DNA from: an uncultured Oscillospiraceae bacterium
GTDB taxonomy: Bacteria; Bacillota; Clostridia; Oscillospirales; Oscillospiraceae
Assembly (NCBI GenBank): GCA_904398675.1
Contig: CAJFPI010000047.1
Span: 1 to 14,134 of the forward strand
DNA: 14,134 nucleotides
Direction of reading: 5' to 3'
The position numbers were made by a program, and so were the translations under genes. Shown in pieces: positions 6,422 through 13,422 of the stretch; the stretch's first letter is position 1, and each line of letters starts with the position of its first letter. The notes beneath the pieces are model-generated. The model was not told where the DNA came from and made no database searches. It saw only the letters and a list, made by a program, of their open reading frames with translations.

Positions 6422-8050
6422 ATGAAAAAGAAGTGTTTGACTCTCTTGGCGGCAGTGCTGGCCCTGGCCATGCTGCTGGCAGGCTGCGGCAGCGGCAACA
6501 CCGGGGGGACCCAGGACGGCACGTCCTCCACCGGTGCCACCAATGCCGACGGCGAGCGTGTCCTTCGGATCCGCAAGACCGCCTCCCTGATCTCCACGGA
6601 CTGGGAGCTGGTCACCGACACGGCGGACCTGCCCATTATCTGGGTACAGGTTTTCCAGGGGCTCTACGGCATCAACGAGGCCGAGGGCGGCTACTACAAG
6701 GAACTGGCTAAGGAGGTGGACATCAGCGACGATGGGCTGGTGTACACCATCACCCTGCAGGACGCCACCTTCCAGAACGGGGATCCGCTGAAGGCATCCG
6801 ACGTGGTGTTCAGCTATAACCGCGCCATGCAGAACGCCCGTTTCAACTACGTTACCAACATGATCGACAAGGTGGAAGAGGTGGACGAGAAAACCGTTCG
6901 TTTCACTTTGAAATATCCCTACTCCGCCATTGACCACACCTTCTTTACCATCAAGATCTCCAGTGAGCGGGAAGTCACCGAGGCCGGGGATTCCTTCGGC
7001 ACCGGCCCCCACACAGCCGGCACCGGCCCCTACTACATCAGTGAGTACGATCCCGCCTCCGGCCTTACCCTGAAGGCATATGACGGCTACTGGGAGGGCG
7101 AGCCCGCTATCAAGGAGGTCCAGTACATCATCATCAGCGAGGACTCCGCTGCGGTCATCGCCTTTGAAAACGGGGAGATCGACTTTATGACCGACGCCCC
7201 CACCGCCGAGTGGGATGCTCTGGTGGCCGCCTCCGGTGAGAACAACGCGGTGCTTAAGGGCAACAACATCCGGATGCTCTGCATCAACTATCAGTCTGAC
7301 GTCAACAACGGCATTTTGGGCAACCCCCTGGTCAGACAGGCCATCTGCTATGCAGTTGACAAGGAGAGCGTCAATGCCGTGGCCGCCGGCGGCCTTGGCA
7401 CCCCCACCGCGGAATATATGCCCTCCGACTACGTCCCCACGGCCCCGGCGGCTGCGGAGGGCGGCTATGAGACCTTTGAGTATAACCCGGAGAAGGCCCG
7501 TGAGCTGCTGCTGGAGGCCGGATTCACCGAGGCTGATCTGGAGGCCGGCATCAGCGTGGGTACCCTGACCACCTATGGCGCCGCCACCGGCGAGAAGGCC
7601 AAAGCGGCCCAGGTGATCCAGTCCAACCTCAAGGATGTCGGCCTGATCTGCGAGGTTGAGGTTGCTGACGCCTCTATCATTACCCCCCGCCTGAAGGCAC
7701 AGGACTATGACCTGGGCATCTACGGCGACAGCGGCAACTTCGACTTCAACAACATCCGCCAGCAGGTGCACTCCGAGTCCGAGGGCACCCAGGTAATCAA
7801 GTACCGGGATGAGAACAGCTGCGTGGATTGGGAGCGCGTCGAGGAGCTGTGCGATCTGGGCGTCGGCACGACGGATGTGGAGCAGCGCAAGCAGTACTAC
7901 ACCGAGCTGTGGTCCATCATCGCGGAGAGCGCCACCATCTTCCCATACCTTCACATGCCTGTCTGTGTGGTGTGGTCTGATGATCTGAATATCGACAAGG
8001 CGCAGCTCTGCCCCACCTATTACCACCTGTACGACTTCTCCTGGCAGTAA
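6422..8050 (+). CDS. ABC transporter substrate-binding lipoprotein, family 5 (peptide/opine/nickel type)
   Basis: A 542-residue extracytoplasmic binding lipoprotein that should capture the substrate and deliver it to the permeases encoded just downstream. The N-terminus has Lys-Lys-Lys, a hydrophobic core and the lipobox LAGC with Cys22, then a Gly/Ser/Thr-rich linker. The rest follows the SBP_bac_5 (DppA/OppA) fold: LAKEVDISDDGLVYTITLQ near 97, FQNGDPLKASDVVFSYNR, a GTGPYYISEYDP segment near residue 205, then a YDGYWEGEPAIKEVQYI stretch typical of the family. Length is normal for the family. The signal peptide and AAAAGGAG at 6407-6414 fix the start at 6422; an in-frame ATG at 6335 would overlap the previous gene and bury the signal peptide. 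The ligand cannot be read from sequence: di- or oligopeptides, opines and other amino acid conjugates are all possible. Confidence 0.95.
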   Translation: MKKKCLTLLAAVLALAMLLAGCGSGNTGGTQDGTSSTGATNADGERVLRIRKTASLISTDWELVTDTADLPIIWVQVFQGLYGINEAEGGYYKELAKEVDISDDGLVYTITLQDATFQNGDPLKASDVVFSYNRAMQNARFNYVTNMIDKVEEVDEKTVRFTLKYPYSAIDHTFFTIKISSEREVTEAGDSFGTGPHTAGTGPYYISEYDPASGLTLKAYDGYWEGEPAIKEVQYIIISEDSAAVIAFENGEIDFMTDAPTAEWDALVAASGENNAVLKGNNIRMLCINYQSDVNNGILGNPLVRQAICYAVDKESVNAVAAGGLGTPTAEYMPSDYVPTAPAAAEGGYETFEYNPEKARELLLEAGFTEADLEAGISVGTLTTYGAATGEKAKAAQVIQSNLKDVGLICEVEVADASIITPRLKAQDYDLGIYGDSGNFDFNNIRQQVHSESEGTQVIKYRDENSCVDWERVEELCDLGVGTTDVEQRKQYYTELWSIIAESATIFPYLHMPVCVVWSDDLNIDKAQLCPTYYHLYDFSWQ

Positions 8051-8115
8051 GCGGACCTGTTCCGCCAGGTGTGCCGCCTATGCATCTGTAGCATTTCCCC
8101 CGTGATAGCGGGCAA

Positions 8116-8149
8116 AGAGCAGCTGCGCCGTGAGCCGCGCAGCTGCTCT
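8116..8149 (+). other. Perfect 13-bp hairpin between binding-protein and permease genes
   Basis: AGAGCAGCTGCGC (8116-8128) pairs perfectly with GCGCAGCTGCTCT (8137-8149) over an eight-base loop. It is followed by CCCCCTTATTT rather than a clean T-run, so complete termination is unlikely. Such hairpins behind binding-protein genes commonly allow partial termination or protect the upstream mRNA, raising binding-protein yield over the membrane subunits. Confidence 0.65.
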
Positions 8150-8199
8150 CCCCCTTATTTCCTGGCACGCCCCTTTCAGCTTTTCAAAGGAGGCAACCT

Positions 8200-9141
8200 A
8201 TGTATAAATACGTTTTAAAGCGCGTCGCCTTTCTGATCCCCACGATTTTGGGTGTTACCTTCATTATTTTTGCCGTCATGAATATCACCCCGGGAAACCC
8301 CGGCCTGGCGATCCTGGGGCCCACAGTGCCCCAGGAGGACATCGACGCATACAATCACGCCCTGGGCTACGACCTGCCCCTGCTGCAGAAATATGTCAAC
8401 TATGTGAGAGACATGGTGGTGGACCAGGACTTCGGCATCTCCTACTTCACCAAGCAGCCCGTGTTCGATGAGATCTGGCCCCGGTTCCAGCTGACCATCA
8501 AGCTCTCGCTGCTGGGCGTCCTGCTGGCGGCGCTGATCGGCGTTCCGCTGGGGATATTGGCGGCGGTCAAGCAGTATTCCCTGCTGGATACCATCCCCTC
8601 CATCCTGTCCTTCTTCATCGCCGCCATCCCAGGCTTTGTGCTGGGCACGCTGATGCTCTATGTCTTTTCCTTGAAGCTGGGGTGGCTGCCAAGCTACGGG
8701 ACCGGCTCCTTCTCCCACTACATCATGCCTGTCCTGGCCATCGCCATCCCGCCGGCGGCCCAAAATATGCGCTTTACGAAGTCCTCCATGCTGGAGGCCA
8801 TCCGGCAGGACTATGTGCGCACCGCCCGGGCCAAGGGCGCGCCGGAGCGGACGGTGATCTGGAAACACGCCCTGCGCAATGCTCTGCTGCCGGTGGTGAC
8901 ACAGGTCGGCATGAGCCTGGGGCTTTTGATCTGCGGCTCCGTGGTGGTGGAGAAGCTGTTCTCCCTGCCCGGCATCGGCAGTCTCATCATCGACCGCATC
9001 AACTTCAAGGACGAGCCTGTCATCATCGGCGGCACCATTTTGATCTCGATCTGTTTCACCATCGTAATGCTGCTGGTGGACATCATTTACGCCTTTATTG
9101 ACCCGCGCATCCGGGCCAAATATTCCAAGTCGAAGGGGTGA
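8200..9141 (+). CDS. ABC transporter permease, DppB/OppB family
   Basis: A 313-residue inner membrane subunit, one half of the translocation channel of the peptide-type importer. It begins with the family-typical YVLKRVAFLIPTILGVTFIIF first helix, has an external loop with NPGLAILGPTVPQEDIDA, and five further hydrophobic segments. The cytoplasmic coupling (EAA) loop runs from about residue 199 (EAIRQDYVRTARAKGAPERT) and contacts an ATPase. The last helix is followed by a DPRIRAKY tail. Length is the usual ~310. AAAGGAGG (8186-8193), six bases before the ATG, supports the start. It is followed after only four bases by the second permease gene, so the two are surely cotranscribed and probably translationally coupled. 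Confidence 0.95.
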   Translation: MYKYVLKRVAFLIPTILGVTFIIFAVMNITPGNPGLAILGPTVPQEDIDAYNHALGYDLPLLQKYVNYVRDMVVDQDFGISYFTKQPVFDEIWPRFQLTIKLSLLGVLLAALIGVPLGILAAVKQYSLLDTIPSILSFFIAAIPGFVLGTLMLYVFSLKLGWLPSYGTGSFSHYIMPVLAIAIPPAAQNMRFTKSSMLEAIRQDYVRTARAKGAPERTVIWKHALRNALLPVVTQVGMSLGLLICGSVVVEKLFSLPGIGSLIIDRINFKDEPVIIGGTILISICFTIVMLLVDIIYAFIDPRIRAKYSKSKG

Positions 9142-9145
9142 GCCA

Positions 9146-10033
9146 ATGGAAACTGCCAACAACACGACGCAGGCTGCCGTATACAAGCGCTCCAGCCAGG
9201 CCAAGGAGATCTGGCGCCGGTTCCGCAAGAGCAAGGGCGCGCTGATTGGCCTGATTTTACTGGTACTGATTGCAGCGGTGGTGATCCTGGTCCCGCTGTT
9301 TCTGCCCTATGACCTGGCCACGGAGCAGGATTACGCCAAGATGCTGGCCCCGCCCTCGGCGGAGCACCTCTTCGGATGTGACGGCTACGGCCGGGACATT
9401 CTGGCCCGGGTCATCTACGGCGGGCGGACCAGCCTGAGCGTGGCCCTCATCGCCACGCTGACCTCCTGCCTCCTTGGCAGCGCCCTGGGGGCCATCGCCG
9501 GCTACTTCGGCGGCTGGGTGGACAGCCTGATCATGCGGGCGCTGGACATCTTCATGTCCGTGCCGGACATCCTCTTTACCATGGCGGTGGTGGTGGCCCT
9601 GGGCGCCAGCGCCACCAACCTGATCATCGCCCTGACCCTGGCCTATTTCTCAAACTACGTCCGTCTTGTCCGCTCCCAGGTGCTGAGCCTCTCCGAGCAG
9701 GACTATGTGGAGGCGGCCCGGGCCGGCGGCTCCGGCAACGCCAGGATCATTCTCTCCCACATTATCCCCAACGCCATCGGCGTCATTATCGTCAACGTGA
9801 CGCTGAACGTGGCCAAGATCATCATCTACGAGTCCACCCTGAGCTTTCTCGGCCTTGGCATGCCGCCGCCCCAGCCGGAGTGGGGGCTGATGCTCTCCGA
9901 GGCGCGGGAGTTCATGCGGACGGCGCCCCACCTGCTGTTCTTCCCGGCGGCGGCCATTGTGCTGTGCGCCTGCTCGGTGAACCTGGTGGGCGACGGCCTG
10001 CGGGACGCGCTGGATCCCCATCTGAAGTCCTAG
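9146..10033 (+). CDS. ABC transporter permease, DppC/OppC family
   Basis: A 295-residue membrane subunit that pairs with the DppB-like protein to form the channel. It has the DppC layout: a cytoplasmic N-terminal tail, a first helix GLILLVLIAAVVILVPLFL, then a loop with the hallmark HLFGCDGYGRDILARVIYGG, in which the family usually has GTDxxGRD. The EAA coupling loop is at about 189-209 (EAARAGGSGNARIILSHIIP), and the end carries GDGLRDALDPHLK. ATG 9146 lies four bases after the preceding stop, with AAGGGGTGA (9133-9141) overlapping that stop as ribosome binding site. A TTG at 9098 would extend the frame but lies inside the upstream gene and adds a non-family N-terminus, so it was not used. 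It is cotranscribed with the flanking transporter genes. Confidence 0.94.
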   Translation: METANNTTQAAVYKRSSQAKEIWRRFRKSKGALIGLILLVLIAAVVILVPLFLPYDLATEQDYAKMLAPPSAEHLFGCDGYGRDILARVIYGGRTSLSVALIATLTSCLLGSALGAIAGYFGGWVDSLIMRALDIFMSVPDILFTMAVVVALGASATNLIIALTLAYFSNYVRLVRSQVLSLSEQDYVEAARAGGSGNARIILSHIIPNAIGVIIVNVTLNVAKIIIYESTLSFLGLGMPPPQPEWGLMLSEAREFMRTAPHLLFFPAAAIVLCACSVNLVGDGLRDALDPHLKS

Positions 10034-10050
10034 CACGCGGGAGGTAGCAT

Positions 10051-11058
10051 ATGGAAGAGAAAAGACAGGACAACATTCTGGAGATCCAGGATCTCAAGGT
10101 GATCTATAAGACCGATTTTGAAACCGTGGAGGCGGTGAACCATATCAGCCTCTCCATCGGCAAGGGGAAGACCCTGGGCCTTGTGGGGGAGACGGGCGCC
10201 GGCAAGACCACCACCGCCCTCTCCATCCTCCGGCTGCTGCCGGCCACCACCGGCCGGATCCTGGAGGGGAGCATTACCTTCAACGGCCACAACCTCCTGG
10301 AATATGACGAGCACCAGATGCAGGCCGTCCGCGGCAACCTGATCTCCATGGTTTTCCAGGACCCCATGACCAGCCTCAACCCGGTGCTGACCGTGGGCGA
10401 GCAGATCGCGGAGGCCCTGCGCCTCCACAACGAGCACATCTCCAAGGAGGAAGTGGAGAAACGGGTGGAGGAAACCCTCAGCATGGTGGGGATCCTGCCT
10501 GCCCGGAAACACGACTATCCCCACCAGTTCTCCGGCGGCATGAAACAGCGGGTGGTGATTGCCATCGCCCTGTGCTGCGAGCCGGAGCTGCTGATCGCCG
10601 ACGAGCCCACAACGGCCCTGGATGTGACCATCCAGGCTCAGGTGCTGGCCATGATGCGCTCCCTGCGGGAGCGGCTGGGCATGTCCATGCTGATGATCAC
10701 CCACGATCTCGGCATTGTGGCTCAGACCTGCGACGATGTGGCGGTGATGTACGCCGGGGAGATCCTGGAGGCGGGTACGGTGACAGACCTTTTCACCGGT
10801 ACGGATCACCACCCCTACACCCAGGGCCTCTTCAACTCCATCCCCAACATCGACGCCAGGGCCCACCGGCTCAAGCCCATTCCCGGCCTGGTGCCTGACC
10901 CCACGGATCTGCCCAAAGGGTGCGTGTTCTCTCCCCGGTGCGAGCACTGCATGGAGATCTGTAAGGAGAAACGGCCGGAGACCGTGACACGGGGGACCCA
11001 CAGCCTCCGCTGCCACCTGTTCCAGAATCAGGAAGGAGGGGACGCACATGCCGGTTGA
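10051..11058 (+). CDS. ABC transporter ATP-binding protein, DppD/OppD family
   Basis: A 335-residue cytoplasmic ATPase that powers the importer together with the next gene product. The canonical nucleotide-binding motifs are present: Walker A GETGAGKT (46-53), Q-loop in FQDPMTSLNP, signature FSGGMKQR from residue 160, Walker B with Asp184-Glu185 in IADEPTTALD, and the switch His218 in ITHDLG. The C-terminal oligopeptide-transporter domain has the cysteine cluster Cys291-X5-Cys297-X2-Cys300-X3-Cys304. Such clusters occur in this subfamily and have been reported to bind an iron-sulfur cluster in some DppD proteins. GGGAGGT (10039-10045) precedes the ATG by five bases, and the gap to the upstream permease is 17 bases. 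Its last 11 bases overlap the next gene, so translation of the two ATPases is probably coupled. Confidence 0.96.
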   Translation: MEEKRQDNILEIQDLKVIYKTDFETVEAVNHISLSIGKGKTLGLVGETGAGKTTTALSILRLLPATTGRILEGSITFNGHNLLEYDEHQMQAVRGNLISMVFQDPMTSLNPVLTVGEQIAEALRLHNEHISKEEVEKRVEETLSMVGILPARKHDYPHQFSGGMKQRVVIAIALCCEPELLIADEPTTALDVTIQAQVLAMMRSLRERLGMSMLMITHDLGIVAQTCDDVAVMYAGEILEAGTVTDLFTGTDHHPYTQGLFNSIPNIDARAHRLKPIPGLVPDPTDLPKGCVFSPRCEHCMEICKEKRPETVTRGTHSLRCHLFQNQEGGDAHAG

Positions 11059-12022
11059 GAAATCCGCCCCCCTGGTCAGGACAGAGGGACTGAAAAAATA
11101 CTTCAAGCTCAAGGGCGGCGCCCAGCTCCACGCGGTGGACGGGGTGGATCTGGAGATCCGCCAGGGCGAGACCCTGGGCGTGGTGGGGGAGTCCGGGTGC
11201 GGCAAGAGCACCCTGGGCCGGCTGATGCTGAAACTCATCGAGCCCACCGACGGAAAGATCTATTTTGAGGGGAAGGACATCACAAAGCTGTCTGTGCGGC
11301 AGATGCGGCCCCTGCGCAAGGAGATGCAGATCATCTTCCAGGACCCCTACGCCTGCCTGGACGCCCGCATGTCGGTCATTGACATCATTGCCGAGTATAT
11401 GTTCATCCACCGCACCTATAAGACCCGGGCGGAGATTTACAACCGCGCCGCCCAGCTGATGGACCAGGTGGGGCTTGCCCGGCGCTATTCCAATGCCTAT
11501 CCCCACGAGCTGGACGGCGGCCGCCGCCAGCGCATCGGCATCGCCAGGGCGCTCTCCCTCGGCCCCAAGCTGATCGTCTGCGACGAGCCTGTGTCCGCCC
11601 TGGACGTCTCTATCCAGGCCCAGATCCTCAACCTGCTGATGGATCTGCAGGAGGAGCTGGGGCTTGCCTACATGTTCGTCACCCACGACCTGTCGGTGGT
11701 CAAGCACATCTCCAACCAGATCATGGTGATGTACCTGGGACAGTGCGTGGAGCGGGCGGAGGCGGACGAGCTTTTCGCCCATCCCACCCATCCCTATACC
11801 AAGGCGCTGCTGGCGGCCATCCCCCGGCCGGACCTCTCCGCCCGCAGCGAGGAGGTGCAGCTGATTCGGGGCGAGGTGACGAGCCCCATCAACGTCAAAC
11901 CCGGCTGCCGCTTTGCCGCCCGCTGCGACCACTGTACCGAGGCGTGTACGGAGAAGGACCCGAAATTAATGGAGATCTCCCCGGGCCACTTTGTGGCCTG
12001 CACCATGGTCAACGGACAGTGA
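11048..12022 (+). CDS. ABC transporter ATP-binding protein, DppF/OppF family
   Basis: A 324-residue cytoplasmic ATPase, partner of the DppD-like subunit. Visible motifs are Walker A GESGCGKST (47-55), a Q-loop in FQDPYACLDARM, Walker B and D-loop IVCDEPVSALD, and the switch His in VTHDLS. The signature is LDGGRRQ (155-161) rather than the textbook LSGGQ, with Asp156 in place of Ser; I recall this variant in other Firmicute OppF-like proteins, so it is probably a lineage trait. The C-terminal domain repeats the cluster Cys287-X5-Cys293-X2-Cys296-X3-Cys300. The start overlaps the end of the upstream gene by 11 bases and is preceded by GGAAGGAGG (11031-11039). It completes a five-part importer and is followed 73 bases later by the M20 gene. 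Confidence 0.95.
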   Translation: MPVEKSAPLVRTEGLKKYFKLKGGAQLHAVDGVDLEIRQGETLGVVGESGCGKSTLGRLMLKLIEPTDGKIYFEGKDITKLSVRQMRPLRKEMQIIFQDPYACLDARMSVIDIIAEYMFIHRTYKTRAEIYNRAAQLMDQVGLARRYSNAYPHELDGGRRQRIGIARALSLGPKLIVCDEPVSALDVSIQAQILNLLMDLQEELGLAYMFVTHDLSVVKHISNQIMVMYLGQCVERAEADELFAHPTHPYTKALLAAIPRPDLSARSEEVQLIRGEVTSPINVKPGCRFAARCDHCTEACTEKDPKLMEISPGHFVACTMVNGQ

Positions 12023-12095
12023 CGCCAAGCCGCTTGCCGGGCAGGGCAGCATGCACGGTCCCGGCTGTAAAATATTGCACATGTTGGAGGACATC

Positions 12096-13325
12096 ATGAC
12101 ACAGACTGAAAAACGGATCATTGACGCGGTGGATGAGCAGAAGGAGGATCTTATCGCCTTCTTCCGCCAGCTGATTCAGTGCCGAAGCATTACCGGACAG
12201 GAGCAGGAGGTGGCCGCCCGCCTGATGGACGGCCTGCGGGAGCGGGGCATGACCGATGTGGAGCTGGTGGAGCGGACGCCGGGGCGGCCCAATGTGGTGG
12301 CCTATTACCGCGGAGCGGAGGACGGCCCCACCTGCACCTTCAACGGCCATCTGGATGTGCTGCCGCCCCAGGATGAAAAGGAGTGGCCCCATCCCCCCTT
12401 CGCCGGCGACATCGCCGACGGAAACCTCTATGGCCGGGGGACGGTGGATATGAAGAGCGGGACCTTCAGCTCCTTTTTCGCCGGTCTCATTTTAAACCGC
12501 CTGCAGATCCCCATCCGCGGCAAGGTGGTGTTCACCGGCGTCTGCGATGAGCTGGTGTGCGGCAAGGACGGCATCCTCTATCTTTTGGAGAAGGGATATA
12601 TCAAAAAAGAGCATTCGGACGACTTCGGCCTCAACTGTGAGCCCACGGGCCTGCGGGAGATGGATATGGCCACCAAGGGCGTCTACCGGGTGGATGTTGA
12701 GGTCATCGGCAAGGGCGCCTTCAACGCCCGGCCCTATCTCGGCATCAGCGCCATAGACAAGGCGGCCAAATTTATCCAGGCGGTGCAGGAGCTCAACGAG
12801 CAGATCAGCACCGACCCCAGCTATACCCACCCCCTCCTGGCCCCCCGCAGCGTCCAGGTGGCCATGATCCACGGCGGCGAGGCATCCAACCTGGTGCCGG
12901 ACCGGGTGAAAATGACGGTGACCCGCCGCATGCACCCGGGGGAGACAGAGGAGGCGTGCTACGCTGACTACCAGCGGATCATCGACCGGCTCCATCAGGA
13001 GGACCCGGAGTTCCGGGCGGAGATCCATCCCTGGGCCGGTTTCCGCCCCCCGGTGGAGGTCCCCCTGGACACGCCGGTAGTGGCGGCGGTGCGCCGGGCC
13101 CAGAAACTGGTGGCCGGCACCGACCTGATTCTCACCGGCAGCGAGGGGGGGACGGACGCCTCCCATGTGGTCTTCCAGACTGGCATTCCCATGCCGGTCT
13201 ACGGCCCCGGAGACCATAACCTCCTGGGGACGGTGAACGAGTGCGTGCCTCTGGAGGATTTCCTCAACGCCATCAAGATCTATGCCCTGACGGTCTACTA
13301 CATGCTGGGGCTGGAGCAGGCGTAA
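12096..13325 (+). CDS. M20 family metallohydrolase homologue (ArgE/DapE/CPG2-like) with altered metal site
   Basis: A 409-residue cytoplasmic protein of the M20 dizinc amidohydrolase/peptidase superfamily, which cleaves peptide or N-acyl/N-carbamoyl amide bonds. Retained residues include His85 and Asp87 (GHLDVLP), Asp118 (GRGTVDMKSG), the general-base Glu152, and Glu182 (CEPTG). By comparison with carboxypeptidase G2, these would hold the first zinc. The second-zinc ligands look absent: the usual DEE is Asp-Glu-Leu153, and the C-terminal AHTxNE is LGTVNE with Gly378. The dimerisation-domain His is Phe209. His374 sits four residues before Gly378 and might compensate. TTGGAGG (12084-12090) five bases before ATG 12096 fixes the start; ATG 12081 has no such site. 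As last gene of the operon it presumably acts on the imported compound. Confidence 0.88.
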   Translation: MTQTEKRIIDAVDEQKEDLIAFFRQLIQCRSITGQEQEVAARLMDGLRERGMTDVELVERTPGRPNVVAYYRGAEDGPTCTFNGHLDVLPPQDEKEWPHPPFAGDIADGNLYGRGTVDMKSGTFSSFFAGLILNRLQIPIRGKVVFTGVCDELVCGKDGILYLLEKGYIKKEHSDDFGLNCEPTGLREMDMATKGVYRVDVEVIGKGAFNARPYLGISAIDKAAKFIQAVQELNEQISTDPSYTHPLLAPRSVQVAMIHGGEASNLVPDRVKMTVTRRMHPGETEEACYADYQRIIDRLHQEDPEFRAEIHPWAGFRPPVEVPLDTPVVAAVRRAQKLVAGTDLILTGSEGGTDASHVVFQTGIPMPVYGPGDHNLLGTVNECVPLEDFLNAIKIYALTVYYMLGLEQA

Positions 13326-13360
13326 AGTCCGTAAGGAGGAAACCTGAAAACAAAGGAAAT

Positions 13361-13390
13361 GGGCCGCGGAATCTTTTGATTCCGCGGCCC
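13361..13390. terminator. Hairpin terminator between converging M20 and flotillin genes
   Basis: GGGCCGCGGAATC (13361-13373) and GATTCCGCGGCCC (13378-13390) form a perfect 13-bp stem with a TTTT loop. TGTCTTC follows on the plus side, and an interrupted T-rich run lies on the minus side. It probably ends both the operon and the flotillin transcript. Confidence 0.75.
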
Positions 13391-13422
13391 TGTCTTCACA
13401 TTTTGGATTTGCCGTCCCGCAG

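Noticed and set aside
6401..8026. Minus-strand open frame of about 540 codons opposite the binding-protein gene
   Set aside because: It lies wholly antisense to a strongly supported lipoprotein gene, has no family motifs, and arises from the GC-biased third codon positions.
10030..11932. Long minus-strand open frames opposite the two ATPase genes
   Set aside because: Both plus-strand genes carry complete Walker and signature motifs and good ribosome binding sites; the antisense frames are low-complexity His/Gly/Leu shadows.
13332..13379. Strong Shine-Dalgarno-like AAGGAGG and a six-codon frame (ATG at 13359) after the M20 stop
   Set aside because: No initiation codon is properly spaced behind the AAGGAGG, and the mini-frame runs into the terminator stem; probably chance or a vestige.
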